In this document: positions 38,961-50,539 of the stretch, in pieces
How positions within the stretch are numbered: position 1 is the first letter of the stretch
Layout of the letters: each line of letters starts with the position of its first letter
DNA from: Listeria weihenstephanensis
GTDB taxonomy: Bacteria > Bacillota > Bacilli > Lactobacillales > Listeriaceae
NCBI RefSeq assembly: GCF_003534205.1
Contig: NZ_CP011102.1
Location: 1,314,036 to 1,378,035 of the forward strand
Direction of reading: 5' to 3'
DNA length: 64,000 nucleotides
Made by a program: the position numbers and the translations under genes
The notes under the pieces: generated by a model
The model's database searches: none
The model's input: the letters and a program-made list of their open reading frames with translations, nothing else
What the model was told of the DNA's origin: nothing

Positions 38961-40335
38961 TTTGCCACACTCCTTTGCGAATATCGATAAAGCGACCGTT
39001 AATTGCGGCTGCTGCGGCCATTGCTGGACTGACCAAATGTGTTCGTGCGCCTTTTCCTTGACGTCCTTCAAAATTACGATTCGATGTGGAGGCACAGTGA
39101 ACGCCGTCTGGGACTTGGTCGGGATTCATGCCAAGGCACATCGAGCAACCTGGTTCACGCCATTCAAAACCGGCATCGATGAAAACTTGATCAAGACCTA
39201 TGCGTTCTGCAGCTAGGCGGACTTGGCGGGAACCAGGAACGACCATTGCGCGGATGCCAGATGCGACTTGATGACCTTTCACAATTTGGGCGGCTTCTTC
39301 GAGATCAGAAAGTCGTGAGTTGGTACAAGATCCGATGAACACATAGCCAAGATCGATTTCAGAAGCTGATTGGCCGGGTTTTAGTCCCATGTACTGATAG
39401 GCACGCTCGTCATCGATACTTTGGGTAGCTGGGAAGTTTTCTGTAACTGGAACGCCCATACCTGGATTGGTTCCCCAGGTAACGTATGGCGCAAGTTCAG
39501 AAACATCAATTTCAATGTCACGATCGTATGTTGCATCAGGATCACTCGGTAAAGTTGCCCAATCGGCGATAGCTGCTTCCCAATTTGTTGGTGCGTATTC
39601 GCGTCCTTTGATGTAGGCGAATGTGGTGGCATCAGGTGCCATCATGCCCATTTTAGCGCCGCCTTCGATCGACATGTTGCAAATCGTCATGCGTTCCTCC
39701 ATCGTCATCTTCCGAACCGCTTCTCCGTAGTATTCAACAGCGTATCCGTTACCGAACGCGACGCCGTATGTTGCAATCAGATGCAGAATAACATCTTTTG
39801 CATAAACACCTTTTGGAAGGGTACCGTTGATTTTGACACCCATTGATTTTGGTTTTTGTTGCCAGATGGACTGCGTAGCAAGGACATGTTCTACTTCACT
39901 CGAGCCAATGCCAAAAGCCATCGCTCCGAAAGCGCCATGTGTTGCGGTATGCGAGTCACCACATACGATTGTTTTGCCAGGTTGAGTTAACCCCGTTTCA
40001 GGTCCGACCATATGCACAATCCCTTGACGCTCACTACCAACATCGGCAAGCGTTACGCCGAATTCTTCGCAGTTTTTACGTAAAGCATCGATTTGTTTTT
40101 TTGCAACGACGTCTTGAATGTTGAAAATGTCTTCGGTTGGGACGTTGTGATCCATCGTGGCAAACGTGCGATCCGTGCGGCGAACCTGTCTTCCTTCCAT
40201 TCGCAATCCTTCAAAAGCTTGAGGGGAGGTAACTTCATGCACCAAATGCAGATCAATGTATAACAGTTGTGGTTCCCCTTCTTTTCCAAATATGACGTGA
40301 CGATCCCACAATTTATCGAACATTGTTTTAGCCAT
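38938..40335 (-). CDS. leuC: 3-isopropylmalate dehydratase large subunit
   Basis: 465-residue aconitase-family protein. The [4Fe-4S] cluster cysteines are seen in [10 protein letters not shown] and [10 protein letters not shown]. The substrate region [14 protein letters not shown] is intact. It starts 2 nt after leuB with AAGGAGGAG. Confidence 0.96.
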   Translation of the reverse strand: MAKTMFDKLWDRHVIFGKEGEPQLLYIDLHLVHEVTSPQAFEGLRMEGRQVRRTDRTFATMDHNVPTEDIFNIQDVVAKKQIDALRKNCEEFGVTLADVGSERQGIVHMVGPETGLTQPGKTIVCGDSHTATHGAFGAMAFGIGSSEVEHVLATQSIWQQKPKSMGVKINGTLPKGVYAKDVILHLIATYGVAFGNGYAVEYYGEAVRKMTMEERMTICNMSIEGGAKMGMMAPDATTFAYIKGREYAPTNWEAAIADWATLPSDPDATYDRDIEIDVSELAPYVTWGTNPGMGVPVTENFPATQSIDDERAYQYMGLKPGQSASEIDLGYVFIGSCTNSRLSDLEEAAQIVKGHQVASGIRAMVVPGSRQVRLAAERIGLDQVFIDAGFEWREPGCSMCLGMNPDQVPDGVHCASTSNRNFEGRQGKGARTHLVSPAMAAAAAINGRFIDIRKGVWQNGSNGVA

Positions 40336-40337
40336 TG

Positions 40338-41390
40338 TTATTCTCCTCCTTTAACTCGTTTTTTTACTTCATTTGTAAAATCAGTAGTCGATGTATTTCC
40401 GCCCAGATCTTTAGTTAGGAATCCAGCTTCCATTGTATCGGCAGCCGCTTTGTCAAGATAATCTGCTGCTTCGAAAAGTTGGAAAGATTGGCGTAGCATC
40501 ATTGACACAGATGAAATCATCGACATCGGATTGGCAATGTTTTGACCGGCGATGTCTGGTGCGGAACCATGAATCGGTTCATACAACGATGGACCGGATT
40601 CTGGATGACTCGCGGATGGTAACATGCCCAGCGAACCAGTGATTACAGATGCTTCATCACTCAAAATGTCGCCAAACATATTTTCCGTAACAATCACATC
40701 AAAAGTAGTAGGGCGTTGAATGAGAATCATTGCTGCGGCGTCTACATATAGATGCTCCAGCGTAACCTCAGGATAGTGTTTGGAAACACGTTCTACAACT
40801 TGGCGCCATAGTTTACTAGATGCCAGTACGTTCGCTTTGTCCACCGAAGTAACCTTATTACGTCGCGTTTTTGCAAGTTCAAAAGCTTGAACAGCGATTC
40901 GCTCGATTTCGGAGGCGGTATACGTTAACGTATCCACCGCGCTAGTTTCATCCCAATGTTTTGGTTCGCCGAAATAAATACCACCTGTGAGTTCACGGAC
41001 GACGATAAAATCGGTACCTTCGACAATTTCCTTTTTTAAAGGAGAGAGGTGCGCAATCGTGTTTGGAACTTGAATAGGGCGGATATTTGCGAATAGGCCA
41101 AGTGCTTTACGCAGTGCTAGTAGGCCTTGTTCTGGGCGTTTCGGTGCATCATCCCATTTCGGGCCACCGATAGCACCAAGCAAAATGGCATCCGCTTTTT
41201 GACAAGCAGCTAGTGTTGTTTCTGGAAGTGGGTCGGACAAGGCGTCAATGCCAGCCCCGCCAAATGGGTGTGTTTCAATTTTAAAATCGAGTTGGAATTT
41301 CTCGGCGAGGGTTTCGAGAATCTCTAGACCGCTCGCCATGATTTCTGGTCCAATCCCGTCGCCAGGAAGGGCTGTAATGGAATAGGTCAC
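40338..41390 (-). CDS. leuB: 3-isopropylmalate dehydrogenase
   Basis: NAD-dependent oxidative decarboxylation to 2-ketoisocaproate. 350 residues; GDGIGPEIM, the substrate-binding [12 protein letters not shown] motif, Lys in DKANVL and [10 protein letters not shown] are present. The GTG start overlaps the leuA stop (GTGA), with GAGGAGGT upstream. Confidence 0.96.
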   Translation of the reverse strand: MTYSITALPGDGIGPEIMASGLEILETLAEKFQLDFKIETHPFGGAGIDALSDPLPETTLAACQKADAILLGAIGGPKWDDAPKRPEQGLLALRKALGLFANIRPIQVPNTIAHLSPLKKEIVEGTDFIVVRELTGGIYFGEPKHWDETSAVDTLTYTASEIERIAVQAFELAKTRRNKVTSVDKANVLASSKLWRQVVERVSKHYPEVTLEHLYVDAAAMILIQRPTTFDVIVTENMFGDILSDEASVITGSLGMLPSASHPESGPSLYEPIHGSAPDIAGQNIANPMSMISSVSMMLRQSFQLFEAADYLDKAAADTMEAGFLTKDLGGNTSTTDFTNEVKKRVKGGE

Positions 41391-42928
41391 TTGACTGGTA
41401 CCTCCTCGTTTGTTTGTTGTTTTGCCTCATTGGCTTTTGCGCTTGCATGAAGGTACGACTTGGCGGAAGCGGTCAGAACGTCATTATCAATGCCGATGCC
41501 ATGATACGTTGCGCCGTCTTTGTCTTTGACGATAACATGAACCTCGGCTTGTGCATCGTGTCCAGCCGTAATCGCTTGAATCCGGTAATCGGTGAGCTCG
41601 ATATCTTGCTCCATCAGGCGGTTAATCGTATTATAAATCGCTTCAATACTACCAGCCCCAGTTGCTGCATCTTCTAAAACAGAACCGTCTTCCGTATGAA
41701 TGCGGACAATCGCGCCTTGTACGCCTCCCGTCACATATTGTACTTGCAAATGATTCAATTCATAATCATCCGCTTTCTCGGACGTTTGACCAAGAATAAG
41801 CGCGTGCAAGTCGTCTTCGGTCACATATTTTTTCACATCTGCCAAATGCTTGAATCGTTTAAACGCATCGTTTTTCTCGTCGTCGGTCATCGTGTAGCCG
41901 AGTTCCTCCATGCGAGTCACAAAGGCGTGACGGCCAGACAATTTACCAAGTGGCAACGAATTCTTCTCTACTCCGACAAGGGCTGGCGTGATAATTTCGT
42001 ACGTCGTTGGTTCTTTCAAAACGCCATCTTGATGGATACCAGATTCATGCGCGTAAGCATTCCCACCGATAATCGCCTTATTGCGCGGTACAGGCATACC
42101 AGAAAGGCGGCTAATCAGATCACTCGTCTTCTTCGTCTGATTCAAAATAATACCGGACTCCGATTTGTAGTAATCATTGCGAATGTGAAGTGCCACAGCG
42201 ACTTCTTCAAGCGCGGTATTTCCAGCACGTTCACCGATCCCGTTTACTGTTCCTTCCACGCGTCGCGCACCATTTTCAATAGCAGCAAGCGCGTTTGCAA
42301 CAGACATTCCAAGATCATCATGACAATGTGTCGAGAAAATAACTTCGTCAAAACTCGGAATATTGTCACGCAAGTAGCGGAAGAGGGCACCAAATTCCGT
42401 CGGGTTCGTAAAGCCAACCGTATCCGGAATATTAATCACCGTCGCCCCAGCATCGATTGCCGTCTGCACAGCTTCTACTAGAAAAGCAGGGTCCGTACGC
42501 GTCGCATCTTCCGGCGAAAACTGCACAATCGGGAAAAGTTTCCGAGCATGCGCGACATGGTGTTTAATCGATGCCAAAACCTGTGGCCTGCTCATGTTTA
42601 ATTTATGCTTCATATGTACATCACTCGTAGCAAGAAAAACGTGGACTTGGGCATTAGCCGCGTCTCGAAGTGCTTCATACGCTCGGTCAATATCACGTTC
42701 CACAGAGCGAGCCAAACCACAGACAGTAGCCGTTTTGATTACACTTGCAATTTCTTTTACTGAATGAAAATCACCATCAGACGCGATAGGGAATCCAGCT
42801 TCAATCACATCAATCCCATAAGTTTCAAGCTGACGCGCAATCTGAATTTTTTCCTGCTGATTAAAATTGACGCCTGGCGTTTGTTCGCCATCACGTAGTG
42901 TTGTATCGAAAAATTGAATATAAGCCAT
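41387..42928 (-). CDS. leuA: 2-isopropylmalate synthase
   Basis: Condenses acetyl-CoA with 2-ketoisovalerate. 513 residues: N-terminal TIM barrel with [13 protein letters not shown] and the metal-binding [14 protein letters not shown], and the C-terminal regulatory LeuA dimer domain for leucine feedback. AGGTGG lies 8 nt before the ATG. It is separated from ilvC by a structured element. Confidence 0.96.
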   Translation of the reverse strand: MAYIQFFDTTLRDGEQTPGVNFNQQEKIQIARQLETYGIDVIEAGFPIASDGDFHSVKEIASVIKTATVCGLARSVERDIDRAYEALRDAANAQVHVFLATSDVHMKHKLNMSRPQVLASIKHHVAHARKLFPIVQFSPEDATRTDPAFLVEAVQTAIDAGATVINIPDTVGFTNPTEFGALFRYLRDNIPSFDEVIFSTHCHDDLGMSVANALAAIENGARRVEGTVNGIGERAGNTALEEVAVALHIRNDYYKSESGIILNQTKKTSDLISRLSGMPVPRNKAIIGGNAYAHESGIHQDGVLKEPTTYEIITPALVGVEKNSLPLGKLSGRHAFVTRMEELGYTMTDDEKNDAFKRFKHLADVKKYVTEDDLHALILGQTSEKADDYELNHLQVQYVTGGVQGAIVRIHTEDGSVLEDAATGAGSIEAIYNTINRLMEQDIELTDYRIQAITAGHDAQAEVHVIVKDKDGATYHGIGIDNDVLTASAKSYLHASAKANEAKQQTNEEVPVK

Positions 42929-42957
42929 AATTTATCCACCTCATATTAGAAAAGGGG

Positions 42958-43081
42958 GCAGCGTATCGACAAACACTCATCTTCGTCGTTAAAGTCTGTG
43001 CGCTGATGCTCATGTACAAGTCGTACATTCCGCTCCAGTGCTCGACTTTGCCTAGAATCTAAGTATTTGTCGAAACGCTGC
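42958..43081 (-). repeat. Second ylbH-leader-like element, ilvC-leuA spacer
   Basis: 16-bp arms GCAGCGTATCGACAAA (42958-42973) and TTTGTCGAAACGCTGC (43066-43081) pair with one mismatch. On the minus strand the centre reads AGCGGAATGTACGACTTGTA followed by CATGAGCA, nearly the same core as the element before rsmD (AGCGGAGTGTACGACTGTAC, ATGAGAA). It has a short TGTAC/GTACA-type hairpin and an AAAGTC/GACTTT helix. It is sense to the operon. It may be a processing or stability element between ilvC and leuA, or a repeated sequence. Confidence 0.6.
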
Positions 43082-43111
43082 AGGTTTCCTAAATCCCCAT
43101 TTCTCTTCCTA

Positions 43112-44134
<1,023 letters not shown>

Positions 44135-44213
44135 TTATATTTCTCAGAAAAAGGATTTCTGGGATTCAAAATTTGTCGCAAGCCCAATTGCAAGTTAGGC
44201 GAGAGGACCTTTC

Positions 44214-44696
44214 TTATTTTGCGCTTCGAGTAAAACCAGTGACACCTGTACGTGCCATTTGCTGAATCCCATAAGGACGAATACTATCAACAAAAGCATT
44301 GACTTTTTCACTCGTACCAGCGACTTGAACAACGACACTTGTTTTACCAACGTCAATGATCGTCGCACGAAAAGGCTCGATAATCGAATTCAGTTCCGCG
44401 CGGTTAGCAGCAGGGGCGTTAACTTTAATCAGAGCCAGTTCACGCTCCATATGCGGATCATCGGTAATATCACTCACTTTCAGCACATCAATTTGCTTGT
44501 TTAACTGTTTCGTCACTTGTTCAATTTCATAGAGTGAATCGACATGAACGACGATGGTGATGCGAGAAACATTCGGCGTTTCGGTCCAACCAACAGAGAT
44601 ACTATCAATATTGTATTGGCGACGAGAGATAACGCCGGTAATCCTATTCAACACACCACTTGAGTTGTTGACAGTTGCTGTAATGATACGTCGCAT
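44214..44696 (-). CDS. ilvN: Acetolactate synthase small (regulatory) subunit
   Basis: 160 residues with an N-terminal ACT domain (RIITATVNNSSGVLNRITGVISRRQYNIDSISVG), the valine-feedback subunit of IlvB. It starts on the base after the ilvB stop, so the two are translationally coupled. The gene symbol is sometimes ilvH for this family. Confidence 0.94.
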   Translation of the reverse strand: MRRIITATVNNSSGVLNRITGVISRRQYNIDSISVGWTETPNVSRITIVVHVDSLYEIEQVTKQLNKQIDVLKVSDITDDPHMERELALIKVNAPAANRAELNSIIEPFRATIIDVGKTSVVVQVAGTSEKVNAFVDSIRPYGIQQMARTGVTGFTRSAK

Positions 44697-46400
44697 TTAT
44701 TCCACTCCTTCCATTTGATGATTCGCTTTACCAGGTGGGATCATTGGCAAAACAAGTTCGCTAGGTGATACAACGCAATCGATAACAATTGGACCAGGAT
44801 AAGCAAAAGCTTCCTTCAAATCCGCCGCTAACGTTTGGGGATCAGTAAGCCGAACACCTTTGACACCGTAAGCCTCCGCAAGTTTCACGAAATCTGGCTG
44901 ACTCTGGAAAATGGAGTGAGAGTAGCGTTCATTATGGAACTTCTCTTGCCACTGACGCACCATTCCAAGCGATCCGTTATTAATAATGACTGTTTTCAAA
45001 TTAATATTATAATCATTCAAAATAGCGAGTTCCTGATTCGTCATCTGGAAACCACCATCACCAACAAAAGCGACAACCGTTTGTTCAGGATAAGCAAGTT
45101 GTGCACCAATGGCAGCTGGGAAACCAAAGCCCATCGTACCAAGTCCACCGCTCGTCATAATTTGGTGATCATGACTAAACGGATAAAATTGCGCGACCCA
45201 CATTTGGTGCTGGCCAACATCTGTTGCAACAAGTGCTTTGCCTTCCGTAATCTCCCCAATAATCTCAATCACTTTTTGCGGTTTAATTTCAGCTTTAGAA
45301 TCACGATTATACGTGAAAGGATGGCGTTCTTTACGCGTCATATTTAGCTTATACCAATGCGTTTTATCCGTTTCATCGGTTATGCTCATCTCAAGTAACT
45401 GTGTCAACGTTTCTTTAATATCCGCAACAATCGGAATTTTCGTTGTTAGAACTTTGCCGATTTCCGCAGGATCAATATCGATGTGTGCAATCACCGCATG
45501 TTTTGCGAATTCCTTAGGCGCACCGACCATTCTATCATCGAAACGCGATCCAAAATTAATCAATAAATCGGGATCTGTGAGCGCCATGTTTGCCGCATAA
45601 GATCCATGCATTCCGCCCATTCCGAGGAAGAGGGGATGATCTTGTGGAAAACTACCAAGCCCGAGTAGCGTATTGACAACGGGAATCTGATAACGCTCTG
45701 CAAAATCGAGCAGTTCGGCCGTCGCACGCGAATGATTGACACCGGCACCAGCCAGAATCACCGGCTTGCTGGAAGTCGCCAAAGCTTGCATCAATTTTTC
45801 AAGTTGCATACCGTTTGGTTTTAATGTGGGTTGGTAGCCTGGAAGATGAATCGTATCATCGTTTACCGTATCTGTTGTTGCGAGCGACATATCTTTTGGA
45901 AGATCAATCACGACAGGACCTTGACGGCCAGTTGTTGCGATGTGGAACGCTTCTTTTATAATTTTAGGGATATCTTTCACATCACGTACTTGGTAATTAT
46001 ATTTCGTGATTGGAATTGTGAGCCCAATCATGTCTGCTTCTTGGAAGGCGTCCTTACCGATACCAGGAGTGGCAACTTGACCAGTGAAAATGACCATCGG
46101 AATCGAATCGCTCATCGCGTCGGCAATCCCCGTTAAGGCATTAGTTGCTCCTGGACCACTTGTGACTACGACAACACCAGCTTTTCCTGTCACACGCGCA
46201 TAACCTTCTGCTGCATGTACCGCGCCTTGTTCATGGCGAGTTAGGATATGTGGGATATCGCAATCATAAAAAGCGTCATATAATGGGAGAACAGCCCCAC
46301 CAGGATAGCCAAATATCATCTCCACATTTTGGGCATTCAATGCATCAATTAACAGCTGGGCACCGCTTTTCGTTGTTGTTTGCTTTTCTACTTTGATCAT
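44697..46400 (-). CDS. ilvB: Acetolactate synthase large subunit
   Basis: 567-residue ThDP- and FAD-dependent enzyme. The catalytic Glu lies in [20 protein letters not shown]; the ThDP motif is [32 protein letters not shown]-binding central domain present. The ATG at 46400 has AAGGAGAGG upstream; an in-frame GTG at 46409 sits too close to it. Makes acetolactate and acetohydroxybutyrate, the branch point shared with alsD. Confidence 0.96.
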   Translation of the reverse strand: MIKVEKQTTTKSGAQLLIDALNAQNVEMIFGYPGGAVLPLYDAFYDCDIPHILTRHEQGAVHAAEGYARVTGKAGVVVVTSGPGATNALTGIADAMSDSIPMVIFTGQVATPGIGKDAFQEADMIGLTIPITKYNYQVRDVKDIPKIIKEAFHIATTGRQGPVVIDLPKDMSLATTDTVNDDTIHLPGYQPTLKPNGMQLEKLMQALATSSKPVILAGAGVNHSRATAELLDFAERYQIPVVNTLLGLGSFPQDHPLFLGMGGMHGSYAANMALTDPDLLINFGSRFDDRMVGAPKEFAKHAVIAHIDIDPAEIGKVLTTKIPIVADIKETLTQLLEMSITDETDKTHWYKLNMTRKERHPFTYNRDSKAEIKPQKVIEIIGEITEGKALVATDVGQHQMWVAQFYPFSHDHQIMTSGGLGTMGFGFPAAIGAQLAYPEQTVVAFVGDGGFQMTNQELAILNDYNINLKTVIINNGSLGMVRQWQEKFHNERYSHSIFQSQPDFVKLAEAYGVKGVRLTDPQTLAADLKEAFAYPGPIVIDCVVSPSELVLPMIPPGKANHQMEGVE

Positions 46401-46418
46401 TTTCTTCACCTCTCCTTA

Positions 46419-48110
46419 TCACTCTAAGAAATCGTCTGGAAGTTGCAACACGCCACCAGTGTGAGCAGAAGTCACGAGTGCAGCATAGCGAGCCAGATAG
46501 CCTTTTTTGATTTTAGGTACAAATTTAGGAACCCCAGCGCGGCGTGCCTCTAACACATCAGGCGCTACGTCCACGTTCAACGTCCGATTCGGTAAGTCAA
46601 TCACGATTGTATCGCCATCTTCAATCAAGGCAATCGGGCCACCAGAAGCCGCTTCGGGAGAGATATGTCCAATTGCGATACCACGCGTCGCACCAGAGAA
46701 GCGACCATCCGTAATTAGCGCCACATCTTTTCCAAGTCCGCGTCCAACGATAGAAGACGTCGGAGCAAGCATCTCAGGCATTCCAGGACCACCACGAGGA
46801 CCTTCATAACGAATCACGACCACATGACCTTCGCGAACCGTATGATTATCAATCGCTTCAACAGCTGCGTCATGAGAGTCGAAACAAATCGCTTTCCCAG
46901 TAAAGACGGATACCGATGGATCCACGCCACCGACTTTGATTGCCGAACCTTTTGGCGCAATATTTCCGAAAAGAATGGAGAGACCGCCCGTTTTCGTATA
47001 CGGGTCTTCTTTTGGATGAATCACGTCCGTATTATTAATTTTCGCATTTTCCACATTTTCACGAATCGTTTTCCCAGTCACCGTAATTCGGTCGGGATGG
47101 ATCGCATTTCCGAGGTCGACAAGTTCCTTCATAATTGCGGGAACACCGCCAGCTTCGTGAACATCATGCATCGAGTACGCAGAGGATGGCGCGATTTTGG
47201 AAAGGTAGGGAACACGACTTGCGATTTCATTAATACGTTCTAGATCGTAATCGATTTCCGCCTCGTTCGCTAAAGCCAAAACGTGAAGCACAGTGTTTGT
47301 CGAGCCCCCCATCGCCATATCTAGCGCGAAAGCATCATCAATCGCATCACGCGTAATAATGTCGCGAGGACGAATATCTTTTTTCACGAGATCCATCAAG
47401 TGGAACGCTGATTCACGGATCAATTCGCGGCGAGCTTCGGATACTGCAAGCGTTGTGCCGTTAAATGGAACCGCCATACCGAGTACTTCCATCAAACAGT
47501 TCATCGAGTTCGCTGTAAACATCCCAGCACACGATCCACACGTCGGACAAGCATTCGCTTCCATATCTAAAAATTCTTCTTGGGACATGCTGCCTTCTTT
47601 AAAAGCACCAACTGCTTCGAATACCGAAGATAGCGTCAAGGCTTTACCAGTAGCAGAAAGTCCAGCCTTCATCGGGCCACCAGAACAGAAGATTGCCGGC
47701 ACGTTCGTACGTACAGAAGCAAGCAACATACCAGGCGTGATTTTGTCACAGTTTGGAATATACATAACGCCGTCAAACCAGTGGGCGTTGATAACCGTTT
47801 CGGCTGCGTCCGCGATAACTTCACGACTCGGAAGGGAATAACGCATCCCGATATGGCCCATCGCAATCCCGTCATCGACACCAATCGTATTAAATTCGAA
47901 AGGAATACCGCCAGCTTCACGAATCGCTTCTTTTGCAATATCCGCGAGTTCTCTTAAATGCACATGACCCGGAACGATATCAATATACGAGTTACAAATG
48001 GCGATAAATGGTTTATCCATATCACCTGGACTTTTAATTTGACCAGTTGCATGTAGAAGACTCCGAGCTGGAGCTTGTTCGACACCTTTTTTGATTTTAT
48101 CACTACGCAT
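46419..48110 (-). CDS. ilvD: Dihydroxy-acid dehydratase
   Basis: 563 residues, Fe-S enzyme of the IlvD/Edd family; cluster cysteines in [11 protein letters not shown] and [16 protein letters not shown]. First structural gene of the operon. The ATG at 48110 (MRSDKIKKG) has GGGGA upstream; upstream in-frame codons to 48173 do not resemble the family and lie in the attenuated leader. Confidence 0.95.
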   Translation of the reverse strand: MRSDKIKKGVEQAPARSLLHATGQIKSPGDMDKPFIAICNSYIDIVPGHVHLRELADIAKEAIREAGGIPFEFNTIGVDDGIAMGHIGMRYSLPSREVIADAAETVINAHWFDGVMYIPNCDKITPGMLLASVRTNVPAIFCSGGPMKAGLSATGKALTLSSVFEAVGAFKEGSMSQEEFLDMEANACPTCGSCAGMFTANSMNCLMEVLGMAVPFNGTTLAVSEARRELIRESAFHLMDLVKKDIRPRDIITRDAIDDAFALDMAMGGSTNTVLHVLALANEAEIDYDLERINEIASRVPYLSKIAPSSAYSMHDVHEAGGVPAIMKELVDLGNAIHPDRITVTGKTIRENVENAKINNTDVIHPKEDPYTKTGGLSILFGNIAPKGSAIKVGGVDPSVSVFTGKAICFDSHDAAVEAIDNHTVREGHVVVIRYEGPRGGPGMPEMLAPTSSIVGRGLGKDVALITDGRFSGATRGIAIGHISPEAASGGPIALIEDGDTIVIDLPNRTLNVDVAPDVLEARRAGVPKFVPKIKKGYLARYAALVTSAHTGGVLQLPDDFLE

Positions 48111-48225
48111 GAGTATATTCCCCGTTTCTTTATTATAATTGTTGGTCGACGCTGAATTTTTAGAATATATCAACTAGCATGACCTTTTGAGATGAAAAAT
48201 GACATTGATAAGGCGATTTGGCAAC

Positions 48226-48283
48226 AAAAAAGCACCCCATTTTTGAGTTAAAAAAATGGGATGCCTAGATAAGTATCCCATTT
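48226..48283 (-). terminator. Competing attenuator hairpins upstream of ilvD
   Basis: On the minus strand region 2 AAATGGGAT (48283-48275) can pair with region 3 ATCCCATTT (48262-48254). Region 3, extended as ATCCCATTTTT, can instead pair with region 4 AAAAATGGGGT, followed by GC and six T (48231-48226). The 3:4 stem is the likely terminator and 2:3 the antiterminator, although 2:3 is itself followed by a T-tract and could also terminate. Confidence 0.7.
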
Positions 48284-48338
48284 AATAATAAACAGGATCT
48301 AAACGACTGCTTGTTTTAAACAGTGTTCCAGACCCTTG

Positions 48339-48386
48339 CTAGAGTAATAAAATTGTAATGACGTAATTTCGGTTAAATGTTTTCAT
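48339..48386 (-). CDS. Branched-chain leader peptide MKTFNRNYVITILLL
   Basis: A 15-residue open frame with GAGGAG ending 10 nt before its ATG, in the leader of ilvD. Its second half reads V-I-T-I-L-L-L, six of seven residues being Val, Ile or Leu. This composition in front of the ilv-leu attenuator marks it as the sensing peptide. Confidence 0.78.
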   Translation of the reverse strand: MKTFNRNYVITILLL

Positions 48387-48485
48387 AAGTCATTAGCTCC
48401 TCTTCATCAAATTTGGGATACTTCGTAAATTCGTATGTAGCCTATGTGAATTTAATAAATATCAATCAATGTAATATTATTATTA

Positions 48486-48513
48486 ATTATAGCTTTTGAC
48501 AGGGAAATGTCAA
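48486..48513 (-). promoter_or_regulatory. ilv-leu operon promoter
   Basis: Minus-strand TTGACA (48513-48508) and TATAAT (48491-48486) with a 16-nt spacer, both full consensus. The -35 is part of a TTGACA...TGTCAA inverted repeat. Confidence 0.82.
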
Positions 48514-48514
48514 C

Positions 48515-48529
48515 CATTTTTTGAAAATT
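48515..48529 (-). promoter_or_regulatory. CodY-like box next to the ilv-leu -35
   Basis: Minus strand AATTTTCAAAAAATG differs at two positions from the CodY motif AATTTTCWGAAAATT and abuts the -35 hexamer. CodY represses ilv-leu genes when isoleucine and GTP are high in Firmicutes. Confidence 0.6.
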
Positions 48530-48741
48530 TGTTGCTTTTGGATTTCATTGAAAAACGGGAATATATAGCTAAATGCTTTGAAAGGGAATGGTGTAAGCGG
48601 ATACAAAAGTTATGAAAAAAGTTTTCGAAAAATTAAGATGTGGTAATAATAACAGGTGATATTCTGCAAAATGATTGCGTAATAGTGGATAATTTGATAG
48701 TTTTAGAAGTAAGAGAAATGAATGGAAAGTAAGGTTTTGAC

Positions 48742-49275
48742 ATGGGGAAATTAGAAACGGAACGCTTATTGTTGTTAGAATATAATTTGGATTGGATCAA
48801 GGCGACGATTGCAGGCGTGGATGAACTGGAGCGAGTATCAGGCTACAGCGTGTCCCCAGAATGGCCTGGCATCGATTTTTTCTTCTACTTGCCATATGTG
48901 TTAGAGAATGTAAAAAAAGAGCCTGAGATGACGAAATGGACGCATTTGATTGTGCTGAAGGAAGAGAACAAGATCATCGGTGAAATTGGAGGACAAGGGA
49001 AGCCTGATGAAACGGGTGAAATTGAGCTGGGATACAGTATTGTGCCTTCGTATCAAAATCAGGGATATGTGACAGAAGCCTTGTGTGAGTTACTGATTTG
49101 GCTCAAAAAACAACCAGAGATCAAACGAATCTTTGCTCGTAGCTTTGAAAATAATCCGCATTCTATTCAAGTTTTACGAAAATCAGGATTTGTGTACCAA
49201 GAAGATCAGGATAAGATGGAGTCGCGCGGTACCATTTTATTATGGGAATACCCAATGGAAGACGGAGTACAATGA
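48742..49275 (+). CDS. GNAT-family N-acetyltransferase (RimJ/RimL type)
   Basis: 177 residues. N-terminal LETERLLLLEYNLDW start typical of ribosomal-protein/antibiotic acetyltransferases; acetyl-CoA region GEIELGYSIVPSYQNQGYVTEAL and C-terminal NPHSIQVLRKSGFVYQ are clear. The substrate is not predictable. Divergent from the ilv operon; the next gene overlaps its stop (ATGA). Confidence 0.87.
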   Translation: MGKLETERLLLLEYNLDWIKATIAGVDELERVSGYSVSPEWPGIDFFFYLPYVLENVKKEPEMTKWTHLIVLKEENKIIGEIGGQGKPDETGEIELGYSIVPSYQNQGYVTEALCELLIWLKKQPEIKRIFARSFENNPHSIQVLRKSGFVYQEDQDKMESRGTILLWEYPMEDGVQ

Positions 49276-49721
49276 TAATTATTCCGTCGGGGAAGCCGAA
49301 GATTTGGGATAAGCAGCCAGAAGAAGGCGCAGTAGAGGCAAGATTCGCTTATACAGGGAATTTCCATCAATTATGTAAAGCGTATGCGGAACAATTTGAC
49401 GGGGATTATCTTATTTTGTCGCCGAAGTACGGTTTTTTGAAGCCTGATTCACACGTTTTAGGAACCTATGATGTGAGATTTACAGCAAAAGGCGTGAGTT
49501 CGGAGACGATTTCTATTTCCGAATTGACACAGCAATGGCAGACGCTTGGTATAAAGCAAGAAATAATTATCATGCTTGGGGGAAAGAAATTCAAATCACT
49601 GCTCGAGATGATCACAAATGGCGAACAAGTATTTGTTTTTCCATTGCACGGTGCAAGAGGAATTGGCGACATGCAAAAAAGGCTCCGCACAGCACTTGAT
49701 ACTGGCAAGCCTCTTAATTAA
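49272..49721 (+). CDS. DUF6884-like protein
   Basis: 149 residues from the ATG at 49272 that overlaps the GNAT stop. The segment DYLILSPKYGFLKPDSHVLGTYDVRF resembles DUF6884-type proteins, sometimes found near nucleic-acid or phage-defence functions; the biochemical role is unknown. The C-terminal LHGARGIGDMQKRLRTAL is conserved-looking. Coupled to the acetyltransferase, so they may act together. Confidence 0.65.
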   Translation: MIIIPSGKPKIWDKQPEEGAVEARFAYTGNFHQLCKAYAEQFDGDYLILSPKYGFLKPDSHVLGTYDVRFTAKGVSSETISISELTQQWQTLGIKQEIIIMLGGKKFKSLLEMITNGEQVFVFPLHGARGIGDMQKRLRTALDTGKPLN

Positions 49722-49858
49722 CCGATAGTAGAAATAATAAGCAAAGCGATACCGATGAGCAGAAACATCACGCCCATATCGGTATTTTTTCGTATGAAGA
49801 AGTAGATCGTTTGTAAAAAAACGAGGACTGCGAGCGCAATCACGATCGTATGGAGCAT
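49718..49858 (-). CDS. Small membrane protein, 46 residues
   Basis: Minus-strand frame MLHTIVIALAVLVFLQTIYF... with two hydrophobic spans separated by a charged turn (IRKNTDMG), ending IALLIISTIG. AAGGAAGT precedes the ATG, and the gene lies 13 nt after the stop of the YueI-like gene, so the two form a unit. It converges on the DUF6884 gene with a 4-nt overlap of stop regions. Function unknown. Confidence 0.6.
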   Translation of the reverse strand: MLHTIVIALAVLVFLQTIYFFIRKNTDMGVMFLLIGIALLIISTIG

Positions 49859-49871
49859 GCATATCACTTCC

Positions 49872-50309
49872 TTAATCTTGAAAAATAGCTTTGATCTTGT
49901 CTAGAAGATTGGTTTTCCCAGTGGGATCTTCTGGGGTCACGGGCGTTTCATGAAGGTGCGTGTCTTCCCGATTGATTTCGTGATCTTCTGTTAAGACAAG
50001 CCCAATTGGCGTATCATCTGTTTCACGTGCGACAATCGAAAACGGCATTTTGTGTTTTTCGGCTAACATGATGTAAGAGCGCAATATTTCATAAGAAATA
50101 GAGCCGTTTAGCAGTAGTTTCGCCTTCGGATGATCTTTCATTTCCTGTTCTAATTCCTTGGTGCAAAACTTTTCAAAAACTTCTTGCTTCGACATCTGAA
50201 TTTCGATGCGTTCTCGGAATGTTCCGAGGTATTTTTTTCGTTCCGCAGGGTTGATTTCCTTAGCACCATGTATCCCACGATCGATATAATCATCAATGCT
50301 TTCTGGCAT
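49872..50309 (-). CDS. YueI family protein (DUF1694)
   Basis: 145-residue soluble protein with the family features (IDRGIHGAKEINPAERKKYLGTFRERIEI, LLNGSISYEILRSYIMLAEKH). Function unknown. AAAGGAG lies 9 nt before the ATG. The C-terminal part is acidic (HLHETPVTPEDPTGK). Confidence 0.85.
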   Translation of the reverse strand: MPESIDDYIDRGIHGAKEINPAERKKYLGTFRERIEIQMSKQEVFEKFCTKELEQEMKDHPKAKLLLNGSISYEILRSYIMLAEKHKMPFSIVARETDDTPIGLVLTEDHEINREDTHLHETPVTPEDPTGKTNLLDKIKAIFQD

Positions 50310-50334
50310 ACTGATTCTCCTTTGTTGAGGCTAT

Positions 50335-50480
50335 TAGGAAGCGTAGTTTGCTGAGACTTAGAGCGTCAATATGCATGTGAGCGGAAGTGAGCATGTAATC
50401 CTTCTGGTGGGTGCCGAACGTGAATGACTGCATTCTCATGATAGGATTACTAGACTATTCAGCGTTTACAGCATACATAA
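50335..50480. other. Structured spacer upstream of the YueI gene
   Basis: Arms GTAATCCT (50395-50402) and AGGATTAC (50443-50450) enclose a GAATG-ACTG-CATTC hairpin in the context GCCGAACGTGAATGACTG then CATTCTCATGA. The layout recalls the core of the rsmD and ilvC-leuA elements, but sequence identity is low. It may be a divergent third member. Confidence 0.3.
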
Positions 50481-50539
50481 GAGACCAAGCACTTAATTAT
50501 TCCTAAATATTAGACTCGAAATTTGAAATATTAACTGGT

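Larger units (their letters stand above)
48111..48480 (-). ncRNA. ilv-leu attenuator leader (Rli60-like)
   Basis: About 370 nt of leader between the promoter and ilvD hold a branched-chain-rich leader peptide and mutually exclusive hairpins. This is the arrangement of a ribosome-mediated attenuator, described for the same operon in L. monocytogenes as Rli60. When Val/Ile/Leu-tRNAs are scarce the ribosome would stall in the peptide and the antiterminator would form. Confidence 0.75.

Noticed and set aside
41696-42481. 261-codon plus-strand frame opposite leuA
   Set aside because: It is a shadow of the well-supported leuA gene, with an unusual composition and no ribosome site or family.
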